Positions 46,807 to 60,935 are shown, counted from the first letter of the stretch. The stretch is 64,000 bases of DNA from Aurifilum marmelostoma (GCA_027559495.1 JAMXSV010000004.1:1477001-1541000), one strand, 5' to 3'. A program made the numbers and translations. The notes: generated from the sequence alone by a model not told the origin.

Positions 46807-49110
46807 TCAGCCATCGTGTTCTACCATCATTGACGAGACATCCTCGTCCTTCTCATCGAACATGGTAGCCGTGCTGGCCGATGTAGATTCTCTGGTAGCC
46901 CTGCCGGATGTGTCTGGCTCGGACACAGGGACATGTTCAGAACAAGCCTCGAGGCGACTGAATTCCTGGGTGGTCTGGAACTGTTTGGACTCCTTGTCGT
47001 AGATGAGCCATTTTTTAAAGGACGCCAGCCTGCGACCAAGCCAGAGAACTCGAGTGGCACGGTGCTCTCTCATGGACGGGAGCTCGAACGTCTTCTCGTC
47101 CTCTTCGATGTTGTCCGAGTTGAACCACTCAGGTGGGTACAGGCCCTCGACCCAAACGTGTCCTCGCATCGTCCAGTCCTCGGGGAGGGGTTTTGCGGTA
47201 GGACGCGGGAATTCCTCCCGTCCTGTGCTGTCGAGATCCTCAGAGTCCACAATGAGCAGATTCAGGAGGCGAGCGAGCTGCGTCCACACAATATGACCCT
47301 CGAGATGCTTCATAGCAGACTCATGCTGAGCCACGTGGTATATGAATGTGAGCCGGGTGTGGAGGTAGGTCATAATCCTGCCATCGCCGTAACGGTTGAA
47401 CATGATGTGGTCGCAGTCTCTGACAAAGTCCCGGATGACCACAAACATCTCGGAAGGGGCAGGGGCATCGTCAGTCTCGGTGCTACCAGCATCCGAGCCA
47501 TCCATGGGCACATCGTCGCCAGTCGTCTTTGAGGTCAAGGCAGCTAGTACAACGTTCCTGTCACCTTGTGCATTGGCATCTGTCTTTCCGTACTCCAGGA
47601 TCGCATTGTTGTTTGAGATGCCCATCTGAGCACCGATCGGGTTCCAGCCTTTAGCATACCGCGAGATTGCGTGATTGAGGCGCGACATGAACTCCGTCCT
47701 GGTTGTGTTGTACTCTGCCATCATCTGGTCCACGGGTTGGGGAAGCGACTTTTCCTCTTCGTTTGTGTTGCTGACGATGAAAAGGAAAGCATGCGACTTG
47801 ACAAAATTGTATTCCAGAGAGCTCAACTTGTGCTGATTATCGATCAGGATAGGCTCGAAGAGTGTGAGGATACTGTCGCGTGCGGACTTGAACGGGATAG
47901 CGACACACAAACTCTTGGAGTAGTAGAACAGCTGCTGAAAGGCGTTGGGCCTGGACAAGATAGCAAGGTGGTGGTAGAGGCGGCCGGTTGTGGGAGCCCT
48001 ATCACTGGCCTTAGCATACCAGTGCCTGCTGACCCCAGTCCAGATCTCCCTATCGCGGATGTCCTCGTCTTCGATAGCCATCCGGTACCTGCCGAGATCT
48101 CCCAGGCACTCGATCCAGGTATCTTCGAAAGAGGGGACGGTCTCGTAGAGCAGGGCCATCATGGAGTATGCCAGGTAGATAAAGGTGAGCATATGCTCCA
48201 GCGAGGCGGGCAGGCGAGCTCGCAGCAGCTCAAGAAACGAGTGGATGCCGTGTCTCCACATCCTGGCCGGCATGGCGTACTTCTGAGACAGCCGTCGAAG
48301 GGCGGGAGAGGCAGAAGGATGCTGAGAGGCGAGGAAGAAGTCATGATGCTCATGAAGGAGAGTCCGGTGGAGGGCAATCAAGGCCTGCCACTGATCATTG
48401 TTGAGCCTGGAAGTCGTCTCTTCTGTGGTCTGGGCAGTGTCGACCTCGATGCACTTGGACTCGACCATCACAAGGCCGGCGTAGATTCCCTTGACTTCTG
48501 CCACAAGCTGCTCCTGAGAGATGGGCCGTGTCTCTGGCTGGGCAATCGCCACTGTAACCGAGGCCGGTTCTTCCTCGTCCCCGGCCTGGGCCGGAGTTGG
48601 CCGAGCGACGAACTGTCGTCGCCCTGCAGAACCTCTTGCCCTGTGCTGCGGCGCCGAGGGCGTGGCAGCGGCGGCGGCAGCGGCAGCACTTGACGACCTG
48701 GTCAGGGCCGGATCTCCCTCAACCCAGAGCTTGCCCCTGGCAAGAGGTCTCGCTATCTGAGACGTGCTATCTCCCATGTGTGCTGAGGTCGAGTGGGCCT
48801 GATCATCCGCCTCAGCATCACCTGTAGCTGAGGCCGAGGGTGACTTTAACCTCTTGGCGGAGGGCTCAGCGTCAGCTCCTGAAATCTGCTCAGCGCTGCG
48901 ACGCAGGGTGACGGATGGCTGCGCCGCTTCATTTGCCCCAGGAGCGTCATCGGCCTCTGCCTGGGCCTGCTGTAGCTGTCCACTGTACTGATGTTTCAGC
49001 TGAAGCGTACATGGTCGAGTAAAGAATAGCACATTTGCAGCGGAAATCTGGCCTTACCCTCTCGCCTGGCGTCTCAGGGCCTGGTTGAATCCATTGACGA
49101 TATGCGCCAT
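46807..49110 (-). CDS. EST1-type DNA/RNA-binding-domain protein (EST1/SMG7-like family)
   Basis: Main exon 46807-48982. A short first exon is proposed at 49058-49110 (MAHIVNGFNQALRRQAR), with intron 48983-49057 (GTAAGG...GTACAG, 75 nt); its branch site is poor, so the N-terminus is tentative. The product is about 742 residues. Residues 1-160 are disordered (Ala/Ser/Gln-rich, basic patch AKRLKSP). From about residue 190 comes an all-helical domain with the signatures ALIALHRTLLHEHHDFFLAS, MPARMWRHGIHSFLELLR, FIYLAYSMMALLYETVPSFE, TWIECLGDLGRYRMAIEDED and APTTGRLYHHLAILSRPN. These match the Est1 DNA/RNA-binding domain shared by EST1 and the SMG5-7 nonsense-mediated-decay proteins. A weaker conserved C-terminal block runs about HVWVEGLYPPEWF to LWLGRRLASFKKWL. 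Whether it acts at telomeres or in RNA decay cannot be decided. It lacks a PIN domain, so it is not SMG6-like. Confidence 0.85.
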
Positions 49111-50201
49111 GATATGACACTCAAGAGCGATTCTACTTCTCGACCGAGAGAAGACTTGAGAGAGCTATTCAAGAGGATGCACAAGAGCCAAACCCTCATA
49201 GAAACAATGGACACAGAGGAGTGAGGGGTTGAGGAGCAGGGGTGGTGATGCAGGCGCTAGAGGGTAAAAACGAGCTTCGCTAAGTCTGCGGCGAATACGA
49301 GTCCCTGTATTGGCAGTATATAGACCACGATCCGTTTGATGAGTACGTAAAGAGGCTGTTTGAGGGATTATGAGGATGTGATGTTGCCGATGGAGAGCAT
49401 TGAAGATTGTTTGTGTTCAGAAGGCGAGATGGAGAAGCCTTTATACATGTGCCTTAAGGCTTTTTAGCAAGTAGACAGTACTCTCGGGGACCTGACAGGG
49501 GGGTCTGAAGACAGTGATGTCTGGAAATAGTCTGGTTGCCTTAAGCGAACCATGGCGAACCATGGCGAACCAAAGGCTAATCGCAAATTCTGAGCCGCAT
49601 CTTAATAAGCTTTTCAGTCACCGAATCGGTATCCCAATGTTATTGCTCTGCAAAAAAGAAAACCAAAAACAAAAAAAAATAGCTCTAGAAGAAAGAATAA
49701 GAATTTATTGTCGAGGGCTAGGAATGGAAAAGACATGCAATATTTACACCGAATTTCAGCAGCGTGAAGGGTGGTGTTATCAATGTATGCAGCCGCCCTT
49801 TCCTCATACCGTTCTAGTCCCCCGGTAGGAATGATGAAAAGCAGTGAGAGAAAACGCTAAATAACATGAACGAGAAGGAGAAGAAAGTCCATGAATAGTT
49901 TGTTTCATTCTGAGGCTTCTTCACTATGTCTACAGATCTTTCTTTCTCCCGGAGACGAAGGGGGAAGTGGGGGTTTCGGACAGTCCTTTTTGCGAACCCT
50001 ACCGGCTGCTTACTTAGACACTTTCTACCCGTGTTCACAGCCGGATTCCCTGGGCCCTTGGGTCCTCACACTACTACCAATGCAATATTGGATACAATGA
50101 CGGGTAAAGCCCATCAGTCATTATATTAGAGGCGTGGTTCACATATACCGTTAGTCTACAGGTAGTCCCATGTGCCCTCAACATATAGATCTCTTTTTTT
50201 C

Positions 50202-50206
<5 letters not shown>

Positions 50207-50232
<26 letters not shown>
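50207..50232. repeat. 26-base poly-T tract
   Basis: Uninterrupted T run in the gene-poor block downstream of an interrupted T-rich stretch (from about 50192). No element recognised beside it. Confidence 0.9.
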
Positions 50233-53200
50233 GGATGGGGAAAGGGGTGGGCGAGATTTGAAAACAGCCTCTGAAAAGCGTTACTCCATTGAACTTCAGA
50301 TTGTGTGTTGTTAAAGGGTCGTAGTTTGCAAGCGTCCATCGTGTCTACATGCAAGACCAGACGAGGTTTCGTACAGTAATTATGTCCTATAATCAGGAGC
50401 CCTCTGTCCTATAATCATCTCCACTATACTTGGTACTTCGCTACTTTGTGCAACTCCTCGTTTCTGGCCTCGAGAGTTACTTGTGACTGATTATTACATC
50501 AACTGTTATCATTGATGACGACGATTATGTCGAAGTAAACTGAAAGCAGTCCAGGTCTTGCAGACAAAGAATTTCTCGCAAACCCTTGCTATAGGCTTGT
50601 GATAACTGTACGGACTACATTCTGTAGTACAAACACATAGGTGTTCATGTAAGTGAAAGTTGTTGACGCCTTGTGACGGCCGAGATCTAATTAATGACTA
50701 GGGGTTGCATCTCATATGCTTGACACCCATTCATATTAGGTCCATAGTCCTATCCATAAAGCTTCAGCTTTCCGTCTCAACCTCTCCCTGCCAAAAGAAA
50801 AATAAGTGCCAGATAACAAGACACGAGTAAGACTTGAACATGCAAGGCAAAGTGGGCGACGCACTCAAGGAATCTCGGCTGGAAGTTCCTTGTGACGTGA
50901 GATCGCGGTCCGAATGTGCTGAGGTGAGCAAGACCATTTGTCACGGCACCCACAAGGCTCGTCACACCACCGGATGCATAGAAACTGCTGACAAACTGAC
51001 CACGCCTCGAAGTGATATCTCATGGTCCTCAGTGTGACTTGAAAATATTTTCAGCAAACATGACTATTCTGCATAGTTACTTCGCGTCATGGAGCACCGT
51101 GTGTGGCTCGCGCTCCGAGAACAACCGAACCGACGCCGCCTGTGCACGTGGCAACCTCCAAAGGTTCGCCCCACGATGATAAGAAGTACGCGCATAGCGA
51201 TGGTACATCACGAGGGAGCAATCGAAAGCGTTCCAGAGACAAAGACGAGGTGAAAGCAGGATCCCTGAGAGAAGAACAAGAGGGGCAGAGCTGACATGGA
51301 GGATGCTTGTCTACCCCCCTGCTCGCTGCACCGAGGTCCATTGACGATCTCAGCTACGACCTGACGCAGGTGGTAGCTGTACTCATGTATGGATACATCT
51401 AGAGGCAAAAGGAAAGATCGCACGATGCTAACAGTAGTTGCTAGGCGAGGTCGTCCACCGGAAGTGCAGCTTCGACGGCTGTCGTTGAACAACCCCCCAG
51501 CCAGCTCTTTGTCCCCCGGATGGAGCCAATGCTGCCTGCTCAGGTGGCGTAGAAGTCCATGAGATATCCCTCTCGCCAGCCAAGAGGCTGTGCCCAAGCG
51601 GGGATAGGTGGAGAAACCGCTGCTCCTTGGGCTTGACGCTACGTGCCCGTGAGCCTAGGAGCACTGAACTCTTGTCACTACACTGGCAAGCTGGACACCT
51701 GTTGAAAGGAGAAGATTGCCTAGTCGCTACTAGGGGCAATTGCCTGTTCGTCAGCCGCCAGTTCAGTCAAGGCAACCAGCTCAATCCAAAACGAGGCTGG
51801 TAGAGAGTCTGTTTAGGTCTCATCGGGCATCAAGTCACGTCTGCCGTGTGTGCCGGTCTGTGAAAGCTAAAGACGATGGTCCAGACTCTCCTGCCTGCCA
51901 ATATCGTGCCCCTGTGGCTGCCGTCAGCGATGAGCCATTCTTTGTTCCTTTCGGAGGAATGAGCAAAAGAATTGGGCAAAGTCGGTGAGCGTGAAATGTG
52001 AGGCCCGGTTTGTGTGGACCCAGGGCGACACTGTCACACCATCAGGTATTGATCGTTGCCCAAGGCAGAGATTCAATGATACATATGGATCTTCACTATC
52101 GAGGGAAGGTGGCTGGGCTGCAGGATACTCCACGTTGGCCCCCAGGGACATCTGCTTAGGGCAAGGGCCCCATCTTGACTGATGGCTGGTTCTTGCTGGG
52201 CCTTTGTGCATGGGGCCCAGTTGCGCCCGGGCCTCTTGGATCGCCGTCACAGCCCTACAGGCCGTAACCTTCGACATGTGATGCACGTTGGCGACACATT
52301 TGTTGATATGGTCTTGTCAGGAAGAGGGTAGCGCTGTTACCGATCTGCCGCCGGCGAGCACAGACTTTGGCAGCTTTGCCGTCGAGGCACATGCTCAAGA
52401 CTTACTGACTCGATGACACACACCTTATCCTTAGGCCAAGACTGATTCGTGAAGCCAGCGTCGTCTTTCGGTGTGCTGCCTACTCAAGTCATGGACGACT
52501 CATGGCAAGCACTGGAATCATTCGGGTGCTGGGAGAAAGCACAGAAGCCAGTCGGGACCCCATGATCTACTGTTGAGCAATATAGACCGCTGAGGGTCGT
52601 GCAACAGCGGTGAGCGCTGCCAGTACATTGGACTCGAAATTGATAGGACTGGGCGCCTGCATATGCTTCCCATGCGTCGTGGAATCCGGAGGGGAAAAAA
52701 TATACTCAGCACCTGGTCGACCCAGAACGGACCACATTGTCCTCCTCTTGGTGAAAATCGCGCGAGATCTTAAGATTTCCGGTGCCGACACTTGCAGGGT
52801 CATCCATGTACTTACTACTGTGTGTTTGGGTGGTACTTTGGATTCAGCCAATACTTTCGAGTAGGGCGGGCAGGCTTGCCGCAATCTGTTTGGGGAACAA
52901 TCCCATGTCGGGGAAGGTTCCGTTGCTTCCCTGCGTGATGATACCCAATCGTAGAAGATTCAACAGCCCCAGAACTCGATGCATCTAACTCCAATGCCGG
53001 ATCGTGGTCATCTGTGGATCGATAACTCCATACTAGAATGAGTTAAGGCGGACGACGTACCTAGGCAATTATTGAGAGGCCGTGATCAGGAATCTTTCAG
53101 CTGAATATGGTAAATGAGTTTTACTGACAAACCAGAGTGTGGACGGGCGCATCGATTTTCTTTTAGCCGCAGAGATCTGAAAGACCGTTCTCGATGCTTA

Positions 53201-56200
53201 TGCTGCAGAGGTCAAGGAGCCAATTGCGTTCGTGGGCCCTGGGAAGAAGTTCAGGAAGTGAAACGATCCTTCAGCATGCATTCAAGCCCAATCGCATCCA
53301 CACCTACATTATGTATTTTCTTCGCGGAGTTACACAGCTGTGTGACTCAAAGCATTTTTGCTGCAAGTGACTTTATTCATATCGTATAGTGAGTACGCAG
53401 CGGTTCTAGCGCTTCTTGTTGCTGCTGCTATCTCGCAGGTCTTTCTGAAGAACACCGCATGACCTGCAGGAGAGCCTGCCGTTGTAGAAACCCTGATTCT
53501 TTTCGTACTTTTCTGCCATTGATTCATATAGTACAAGAAGCCTCGCGTGCAGTTGGGCTATGGCTGGTGCCATCACTGAGGCTGTCCTCTTCGGCCCAGT
53601 CTGCAAAACTTCATGCACGTGGCGCTTCGGGGCAGGGCAGCGTCACGTTGTCCACAACTCATCCAGAGTGTCATCCCACCCAACCGATATCGTAGTCTCG
53701 TTGCAGTCGGGCGGCTGAAGCAGCTCGGGTTGTGGAATGCATGCAATCATTGACCAGTCTGTCACCAGCAGCGTGCATCGTTGTGGGTCAGTTAAATCGC
53801 AACGCTGCGAAGAGCTCATGTCCAGTAGAATGTGAATACTTGGTGCATACCCTCTCTAGCGAAGAACGTAAGATATATGGTGCGTATTTGTGTTCCGCAG
53901 ACCCTAACATTTGCATGCCAAAGCAGGACAGATGTGTATTGAAGGCCTCAGCAGGTGGCCACACTTGCGTTGATCCCTCGGCTGCCTTGAAAAGTGGTCT
54001 GTACGGGACCTTGGAGCTGCATGTTGATCAGTATCACCTAGATTGGAACGCATCGCATGGTTGCAAGCTTGTTGATGCTGCTGCCCGTCAATAAGGCTGA
54101 CATCTTGCGACACATCCTCGCATCTGTAACCCTTCACAATGATACATTTGCACAGGGAGATGTGTCTATATATCTCGTGTGCTGACAAGGTGGTTTCGGC
54201 ATGTATGTGGGTAGAGCTGTTATCTACGCCAGCTGGTACATATCATCGCTACAATTGCCGATGTTGTACTCTGCTTCTCAAACTTAGTGTCAGCTTTATG
54301 GACTGGGAAAGAGGATAGATATTGGTTCATGGAAGCAATTGTGTGAATGCTAAGAGCTTCAAGGGGTTCAACCGTATAACCAAACTCATGCTGGTCAAGT
54401 TTCCTTCTGCTGCTCCCAATATGGATGTACCTCGGAAACAAGCTCGGCCTAGATCCCAGAACCATACAGTAAGACTGTATTGACATTCTGAAGGACTTTC
54501 ATCGGCCGGACCAGTAGCCTCGGGTGCCTCAATGTCTATGATTAAATCCACCACCTCGACGGTGACATGACAAGGCGTACTATACACAAAACATATTGAT
54601 GGCGCAATCACGTCGGTGTCGCCCTGCTCAGTATATCCTACGCCGTTTACAGCCTTCTATTGTGACTATTCTCGTACCACCGGATTGCGTGAAACGACAT
54701 GCGGAATCTTCCGCACAGTCCTGGGTGGTACAATTGATTATATTTGGCAGTGCCTGGCTGGATCTTGATGAAAACATGTAAATGGCGGCTTTCCGTCTGC
54801 AACACTAATGCCATGTAATCAAGTAATCTCTCTAGATAATTAGGCATGACCAAGTCGGATATTGGGGCTTCCAATCATATCACGTGTGATTGTAGTTATA
54901 TATAGTGAGCAGTTCTCTCGGCTAGTCATGCATTGGTCAGCCAGCCACATCTGCAACTCGGACTAATTCCAAAAAAATATCGAGGTTGGGTGCAGTATGG
55001 GCTGATGTGGTAATTTGTTCACATAGTAGTCGCACAACATGGCCGGGTGATGATTGGACCAGTCGTGAGAGACCACATGACCTTCCCATACCACGTTCCG
55101 GAATGTTGTTGATGAGGTCGTACTCTGGCAACAAAAGGTGACAAAGGTTCGCCGATCACTCAGCCTGATTGGTGATTACTTCGGTGTTCGATGCCGCCTC
55201 AAATTGTACGACGTGCTATACGCATCTCGACCTACCTTTTAGGATAACGCAGGTGGACCCACCGCACTGAAACACTGAATAAATCAACGGGCTGTAGATG
55301 ATGAGGCTTCCAAGTGCAATCAATAGTGGCACCTGGTTTACTTGGACAGCAGGCACTGTAGGCCTGGTCAACGCCGTCACAGCCCTGGGCACACGCCTAC
55401 TCAAGCCCGAGTGGAATCAGCAACCGACAATGATTGCACGTGCATTAATGCCATTCGCCGGTTTGAGTCACAAGTAGTCACAGTGCATGAGCACAGCTGC
55501 TAGCCACAGCAGTGCCGCCTGCAACCCACATGAGGCTAGATGTGTAACAGCCGTGAAGATAAGTGGACCGTAGTTGGTGAGTGCCGAGCTAAATTTGGAT
55601 TCGTCAAGGCTTCCGGGCATTTGCTCCCCAGATGCTATTCCCTCCCAATGGTGGGGCTTCATAGAGCCCACAGGGCTTGACCGGTCGAGTTTTACCACAA
55701 CGTCGGCTTGCGTAGCTTGGTTGCTCTGCATCCAGAGGCACCACTCACATGCAGAATTGTATTGCATTGCAGTGACCCGACAGAAAATAGGCAACGAAAA
55801 CTACTGGTCTATGACGATGTGACGTTGTTCCAAGCCGGCCAGGACTTTCTTCCTCCAGCCATGCTCAGGATGGGAGACGAGAATCAGGTTTATGGACACC
55901 CGGGGATGATCTGAAGCCGCTGCGCCTTGCCACCGAACCCTTGCTGACACGGCTCACAATAATTATTGATTGGGTCATTGCAGGGGGTGGGGATGTTCAA
56001 TGTGGGATGGGGTTTGTACTGCCTGTCCTAACTTTATAGTCTGGCTGCAATCGTGGCATTGCAGATAGTTTGACACGTAGATTGAAGCAGTGCCAGCGTT
56101 GAAGAGGAGGCATATTGCTTTCTGGCTCATGGTCTTGACAGGGGCTCTGGTCCTGGAGCGGCGGGTCAGGGGGTGCGCGCGTGCCTAAGCGTGTATGAGT

Positions 56201-59200
56201 TTGATTGCAACGACATAGAGTGCGATGGCCCATGATTGGGCTGTAAATATATCCGTTGTAGATACTCGTCTTTGGTCATTCTGCTGTATTCACAGCATTG
56301 AAGATGAGTTCGCAGAGTGCCATATGTTGAAATGAGGTTGAATATCTTGGCTTCGCGGGACGGGTGTCCTGATGGCTGTGGCTACCGAATCCCCCAGCAG
56401 CCGGAAGTTCACCAATCAGGGGGCGCCTTGCTTCACCTCATGCAACGTTATACCCTTCTAAGGCATGCCCCCCCTCCACCTCCTTTTGTTGGGGGGGGGG
56501 GGGGGTTGTGGCGACTTCTGCGCACATCTCCCTTGCCTCACAACCATCAAGATTTTCCATCCTCCCTCAACAACCTTTCCTCGTTGTCGATGTGGCTTTG
56601 CGCTATTGATCCTCGCATTCTACATTCACTTTTGATGATAGCGCATCTGCCATCTCCGAATCAGAGTCCGTGGAGCGAAGCCCGTCTCGCTCGCTCTCTC
56701 CGAGAGGCCAGTTTTCGTTTACATAAAGTCCGCCGCGGGCCTCGTACCTCTCTTCACTGCCACACCCTCTCGTCCCTCACAGAATCTTCCAGCAGGAGGC
56801 GATTTTCGAGGCCTCTTTGTGAACCCCACCCTGGCAACCCACCCAGAAGCCTATGACATCGTGAGCGCGCCCAAGATAGCCACCACGAGGTGATGGCTGT
56901 AGCGAGATTAAGATTGGTGGCCCCACGAGATTAATCCCTTCCAATCATGCTTTCAGGAGACGTTGCCTCGCCCCCAGAGAAGCCTGTACTGGTCTTGACC
57001 TTGCTGTCTCGCTGACCACAAGGCAACTAGGTCCGGCACCGGTGTCGAGAGCTCAAGGCCATGAACAAGGAAGGGCTTGTGTGGCTCAGACACCATTTCG
57101 TATGCCCATGTCCCGCCTGACAAGGGCACGGCAAAGCGTTTCTGGTACTGGGACCTGGGCAAGCTGAGATGAGGACACCTTCTCACCGTTCTCAGGGTCC
57201 TGGTTGGCTGGGGGGGGAGCATCGTCTGCCTGCAACCCCAGACGCCAGCTATGTACTTGTTGAACGAATGAGGCTGTCTAGGCCCCCCTACGCCCTTCCT
57301 CATTGACCGGACAATTTCTCGGCCTAAAACTTCCTCCGAGTTTCACAAGCAGAGCGTTACGCGTTGCTGCCTGGCTGACATCCAGTCATGAGGGGTTGCC
57401 GGGCCACGTCGAGTCCAGCCAGTGGCTACGACGTGGAGTCCTATATCAGGATGCCTTTACGCAATCGGATCCGATATATTGATCGAGTCGCACCTCAGAG
57501 GAGCCTGGCCACTCGTTTGGACGCCTCGACAAGCCGCCTCAGCTGCAGACCGCCATCACAGCTGACTAGCGTGAGGCAACAACACCGTCGACGGCGAAAC
57601 AGATCACACCCTCGGGGTGCAAGAAGGACTGAGACTGGTTCACAACGTGGCATCGTCTTGCCGTGCTGACCCCCCCAATGTGTCTGAGACTGGTATCACA
57701 ATCGGGCGCAGTCAGCTTTGAACATGCAATACGCAATTCTGTCGGATCTTCGAGGCCCTTCGCTCCTCCTTCCGCGATGTATTGGGGGGTACCGTGGAGG
57801 AAAAGAAGGGAAGAGGGGGGGGGGGTTTCAAGCACAAGGTCGCTCGCCCGGCACCCCCGCTTTCACAGCTGCAGAAGAAGAAAAAAAGAGACTAGAGCTG
57901 ACAGAAATCGCGGTGTCAAGGCAAGAGCTTGCCTGCTCCAAGGACAGCAAGAGGTCTATGAATCCTCGGTCTTCGGCGATCTGGACTTAGGTGTGGCCGC
58001 ATTCCAAGTGGGACCCTCGAGCACAGGGTGGATGGGCAGCGGTAATTGCGTCGGGATCTCGTCCCTGTCTCCCCTCTCACCCCCCCCCCCCCCTCTCTAA
58101 CCTTCCGCTCCCTTCTGCCCCCTTTGTGCCTTACTTCTGCGGGACAAGAGAAGCAAGGGCCGGCTTGTCGTCAATGTTAAAGTTGCCCTGGTCATGTATG
58201 TGAAGCTGTCTCGGGCTATGCATCTGCGACTGTATCACACGGAGAGAGGATGGGCGCGTGATTCCTCGCAGCCTGAGGTCGGGAGTTCGGCTCCTGAAGG
58301 TGATGTTGCGATGCGTGGGTACATCTCAACCAGTGCACGGCGTTCTCGATCATAATCAGGCTGAGCTCGGGAACCCTCACCCTATGCTCAGACGCGGAAA
58401 CCCTGCTGTTCTCCCGCCCCCTTAGATCTGTATGGTGAGACACGACAAGCGAGACTACGAATTCGAGGTCTGATCGTCGTTGATTGCCTTGTTTCCCCTC
58501 CCGAATCAATGGCGTTTCCAAGCTCAGACCCCCCTTGATTGAGGCCCAGGGAAGAAGTAGACGTTTCTAGCGTCAAGCTTCGTCGACCATCAAGGCCGCC
58601 TGATCAACCATCTTACTTGAAAGCTGAAAGGCAACCAAGCCACGCTTCCTGCAGCAGGCTGGAAGCGGCATGATGTGCATCTCGGAAGCGGGAAGAACAG
58701 ACCTAGAATGCGGCCACACGGCACGATCTTAAGGCGGTCAGGCGTAGCAGAAGTAATGATCCGAGAAAATTTCGCTAAAGCTTGTTTGCTTTTTCGAGCC
58801 CCTTGACCGTGCTTACATAGCATGTCAAGGTTAAACAACATATTGTTTTCCCGCCAATGGATGTAAACAAATATGGGGCGCTGGTCTGGTACCGAAGCCA
58901 CCGTTGTTTCTGTCGTGGATGCGCGGCGCCTCAGATGGCACCGTTAGACAGTATCCCGCGTGAGGCAACCTCGCCCCGCCTCATGATAGATGCAGACCAC
59001 GTTGATCACGGCACGCGTGCTGCACCAGCTCCCTGTCTGCTCGGGCGTCAATATTTACCAGGATGGCTGCACTCGTTGCCTCGTGCGTCCCGGTGTAGTG
59101 ATCGTCCTCGGAGTCATTGGCATGTCCCTTGTTCTAGCCTTTACATATCGGGGCTGGTCAGCACGGGACGTGAGCTGGACTTCCTCGCCTGTCACCTCTG

Positions 59201-59791
59201 TGATCCGTTTCTCGGGAACCAAAAGAGGAAACCCATTCGGCACTGAGATGATGATGATATTAAAATCTCGTATTTTTGGGCTGAGGCTGAGATTGGGCTC
59301 GGGTAGATGCACCCTGGACGTGCCACATAGGACTGTGTAAAACTCATGTTGTGGCGGTACCACAAGCGAGAAAACAAAGGTGGTCCCACGCACACCGATG
59401 GCACTCCCATGTGCCACATTGTGGTACATGTTCTCTCGATGGCTACAGCGCCAGAAAAGCACGGACGTGTTACCACGGTCTGTCAGCTCCTGTCATATCT
59501 ACAACCTATTGCGTTTTTCCGCGGCACATACATCGGTGACGAGCTCCGCTCGGCGACAGCCCGTCGTTCAATCCCGTCGCACAGCTTGCCTTGTGAACCC
59601 CAAAGCCCGAGAAGAGTGGTCACCCCAGCTTGATGGTCCCCATTGTGTAAGCCCTTGGTGAAGCAGACGGAAGATGTGCTCCTCGGCAGACGTCCGAACG
59701 AGCGTCCCAGCCTGTCGGAGCCGATACACACAAGCCTCGAATGCCACCAGAGCATCCGTGCGTTGCTCACCAGGGTCACACTCTGGAGCAC

Positions 59792-59821
59792 GGTGCTCTG
59801 GTGCTCTGGTGCTCTGGTGAC
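59792..59821. repeat. Short tandem repeat, 8-base unit GTGCTCTG
   Basis: Three consecutive copies of GTGCTCTG, preceded by a partial copy (GGAGCACGGTGCTCTGG also forms a small hairpin). Too short to identify as part of an element. Confidence 0.7.
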
Positions 59822-60737
59822 CTGCTCTCCCAGAGCCCCCCACACTCACCTCTACCCTAGGATAGATACTGTCCGTACCCGAAGGCATCCTCTTGCGGGG
59901 TCCGAATTCGAGAATCTTGCCTGACCTCGTTACTCGTCACACTGCTTTCTGTCTTGAACCGTCGGCTCGTGTTGTCGACGGGTATGGCGCCCTCAGAACT
60001 CCGCTCCCGAGCTGTAGGCGTCCTACGTGTCCCCAGTATGACTCTGAGGGCGAGCTGATAGGCTCATCAAAGGTGTGACGACGCTGGAAAATTCTGACAT
60101 GCATAGAAGCTGGTTCGTCCGATGATTAATGTCGTGCGATGTTGCGCTCCGCGCTGGCCATCATCGGGGGGGGGGGTTCGGGGAGAGACCGCGTTGTACA
60201 CAATCATCTTTAGACGTCAGAGAATGGTTGGACACGGCAATCGAGCCGGACGGTCAGATTGGTTTCGGACTCTTGCATGGCGACAGAGAACGCGGCCTGC
60301 GATGCATTCTAAGTTTGTGAGACGGGCGTCGGTGATTGTAACATAGTAGCGGCAGGATGGGAGCACATTTATGAGTCATGAACAGAACCCTGGGGGGTAG
60401 GTAGTGTTCCGTGGCATGTTCTATATCGTGACCTGTTGCTTCCAAAGTCAGTCAACAGGTCTCTTTGAAACGAATTATCGTCGAGGCCGTGGGAGTGTAC
60501 AGAAGCAACCGATGACGGCTCACAACAAAGTCACCTTCGGTGTCTTCTCTGTAGCAAAGCAAGACCAATAGAGACGATAGGACTGCCTGAGAGAGACGAA
60601 GGACAGCGTGGTAGGGAAAACCTGTATCAGGACGAACAACGAATGTTTGTTGCTTGACAAGAGGTTGTTTTCGACGACAGGGGAATAGCCGTGGGTGGGG
60701 TTATCCGGTGACCCCTCTCCAGTGTGGACAGGTCAAA

Positions 60738-60749
60738 GGGTTAGGGTTA
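60738..60749 (+). promoter_or_regulatory. Telobox-like motif (GGGTTAGGGTTA)
   Basis: Two units of the fungal telomere repeat TTAGGG lie about 190 bases upstream of the thioesterase-like gene's ATG. Interstitial teloboxes are bound in some fungi by Myb-type telobox factors and act as promoter elements. Only two units are present, so chance is possible. Confidence 0.4.
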
Positions 60750-60935
60750 TAGACCCCTCCAATGCCGAGGCCCGTCACGGCTTCGGCTCCGGTCCGCACA
60801 CAGAAGCTCTGCCGGACATCAACAAAGAAAGCTCCGAGGAGCTCACCACCACCAACGCACCGGCGTCACCACCCTCCTCAGGATCGAGGACGCTGCCGGT
60901 CCCTCTTGCCCGGTGACGAACACAGGAACGTAGCC

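Larger units (their letters stand above)
49111..60935. other. Large gene-poor block with scattered coding-like segments
   Basis: About 11.8 kb. I can support no complete gene. Several minus-strand segments at about 52567-52884, 53406-53819 and 54937-55794 look protein-like and can be partly joined by splice-like sites (see findings). Other content: a 26-base T run (50207-50232), short tandem repeats near 49550-49572 and 59795-59820, G runs at 56491-56505, 57815-57826 and 60167-60177, a C run near 58080-58093, and a telomere-like motif at 60738-60749. Confidence 0.45.

Noticed and set aside
47671..48693. 340-codon open frame on the plus strand
   Set aside because: Opposite the EST1-type exon; shadow frame.
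58275..58300. T-arm-like GGAGTTCGGCTCC
   Set aside because: Only a local hairpin; no acceptor or anticodon stem around it.
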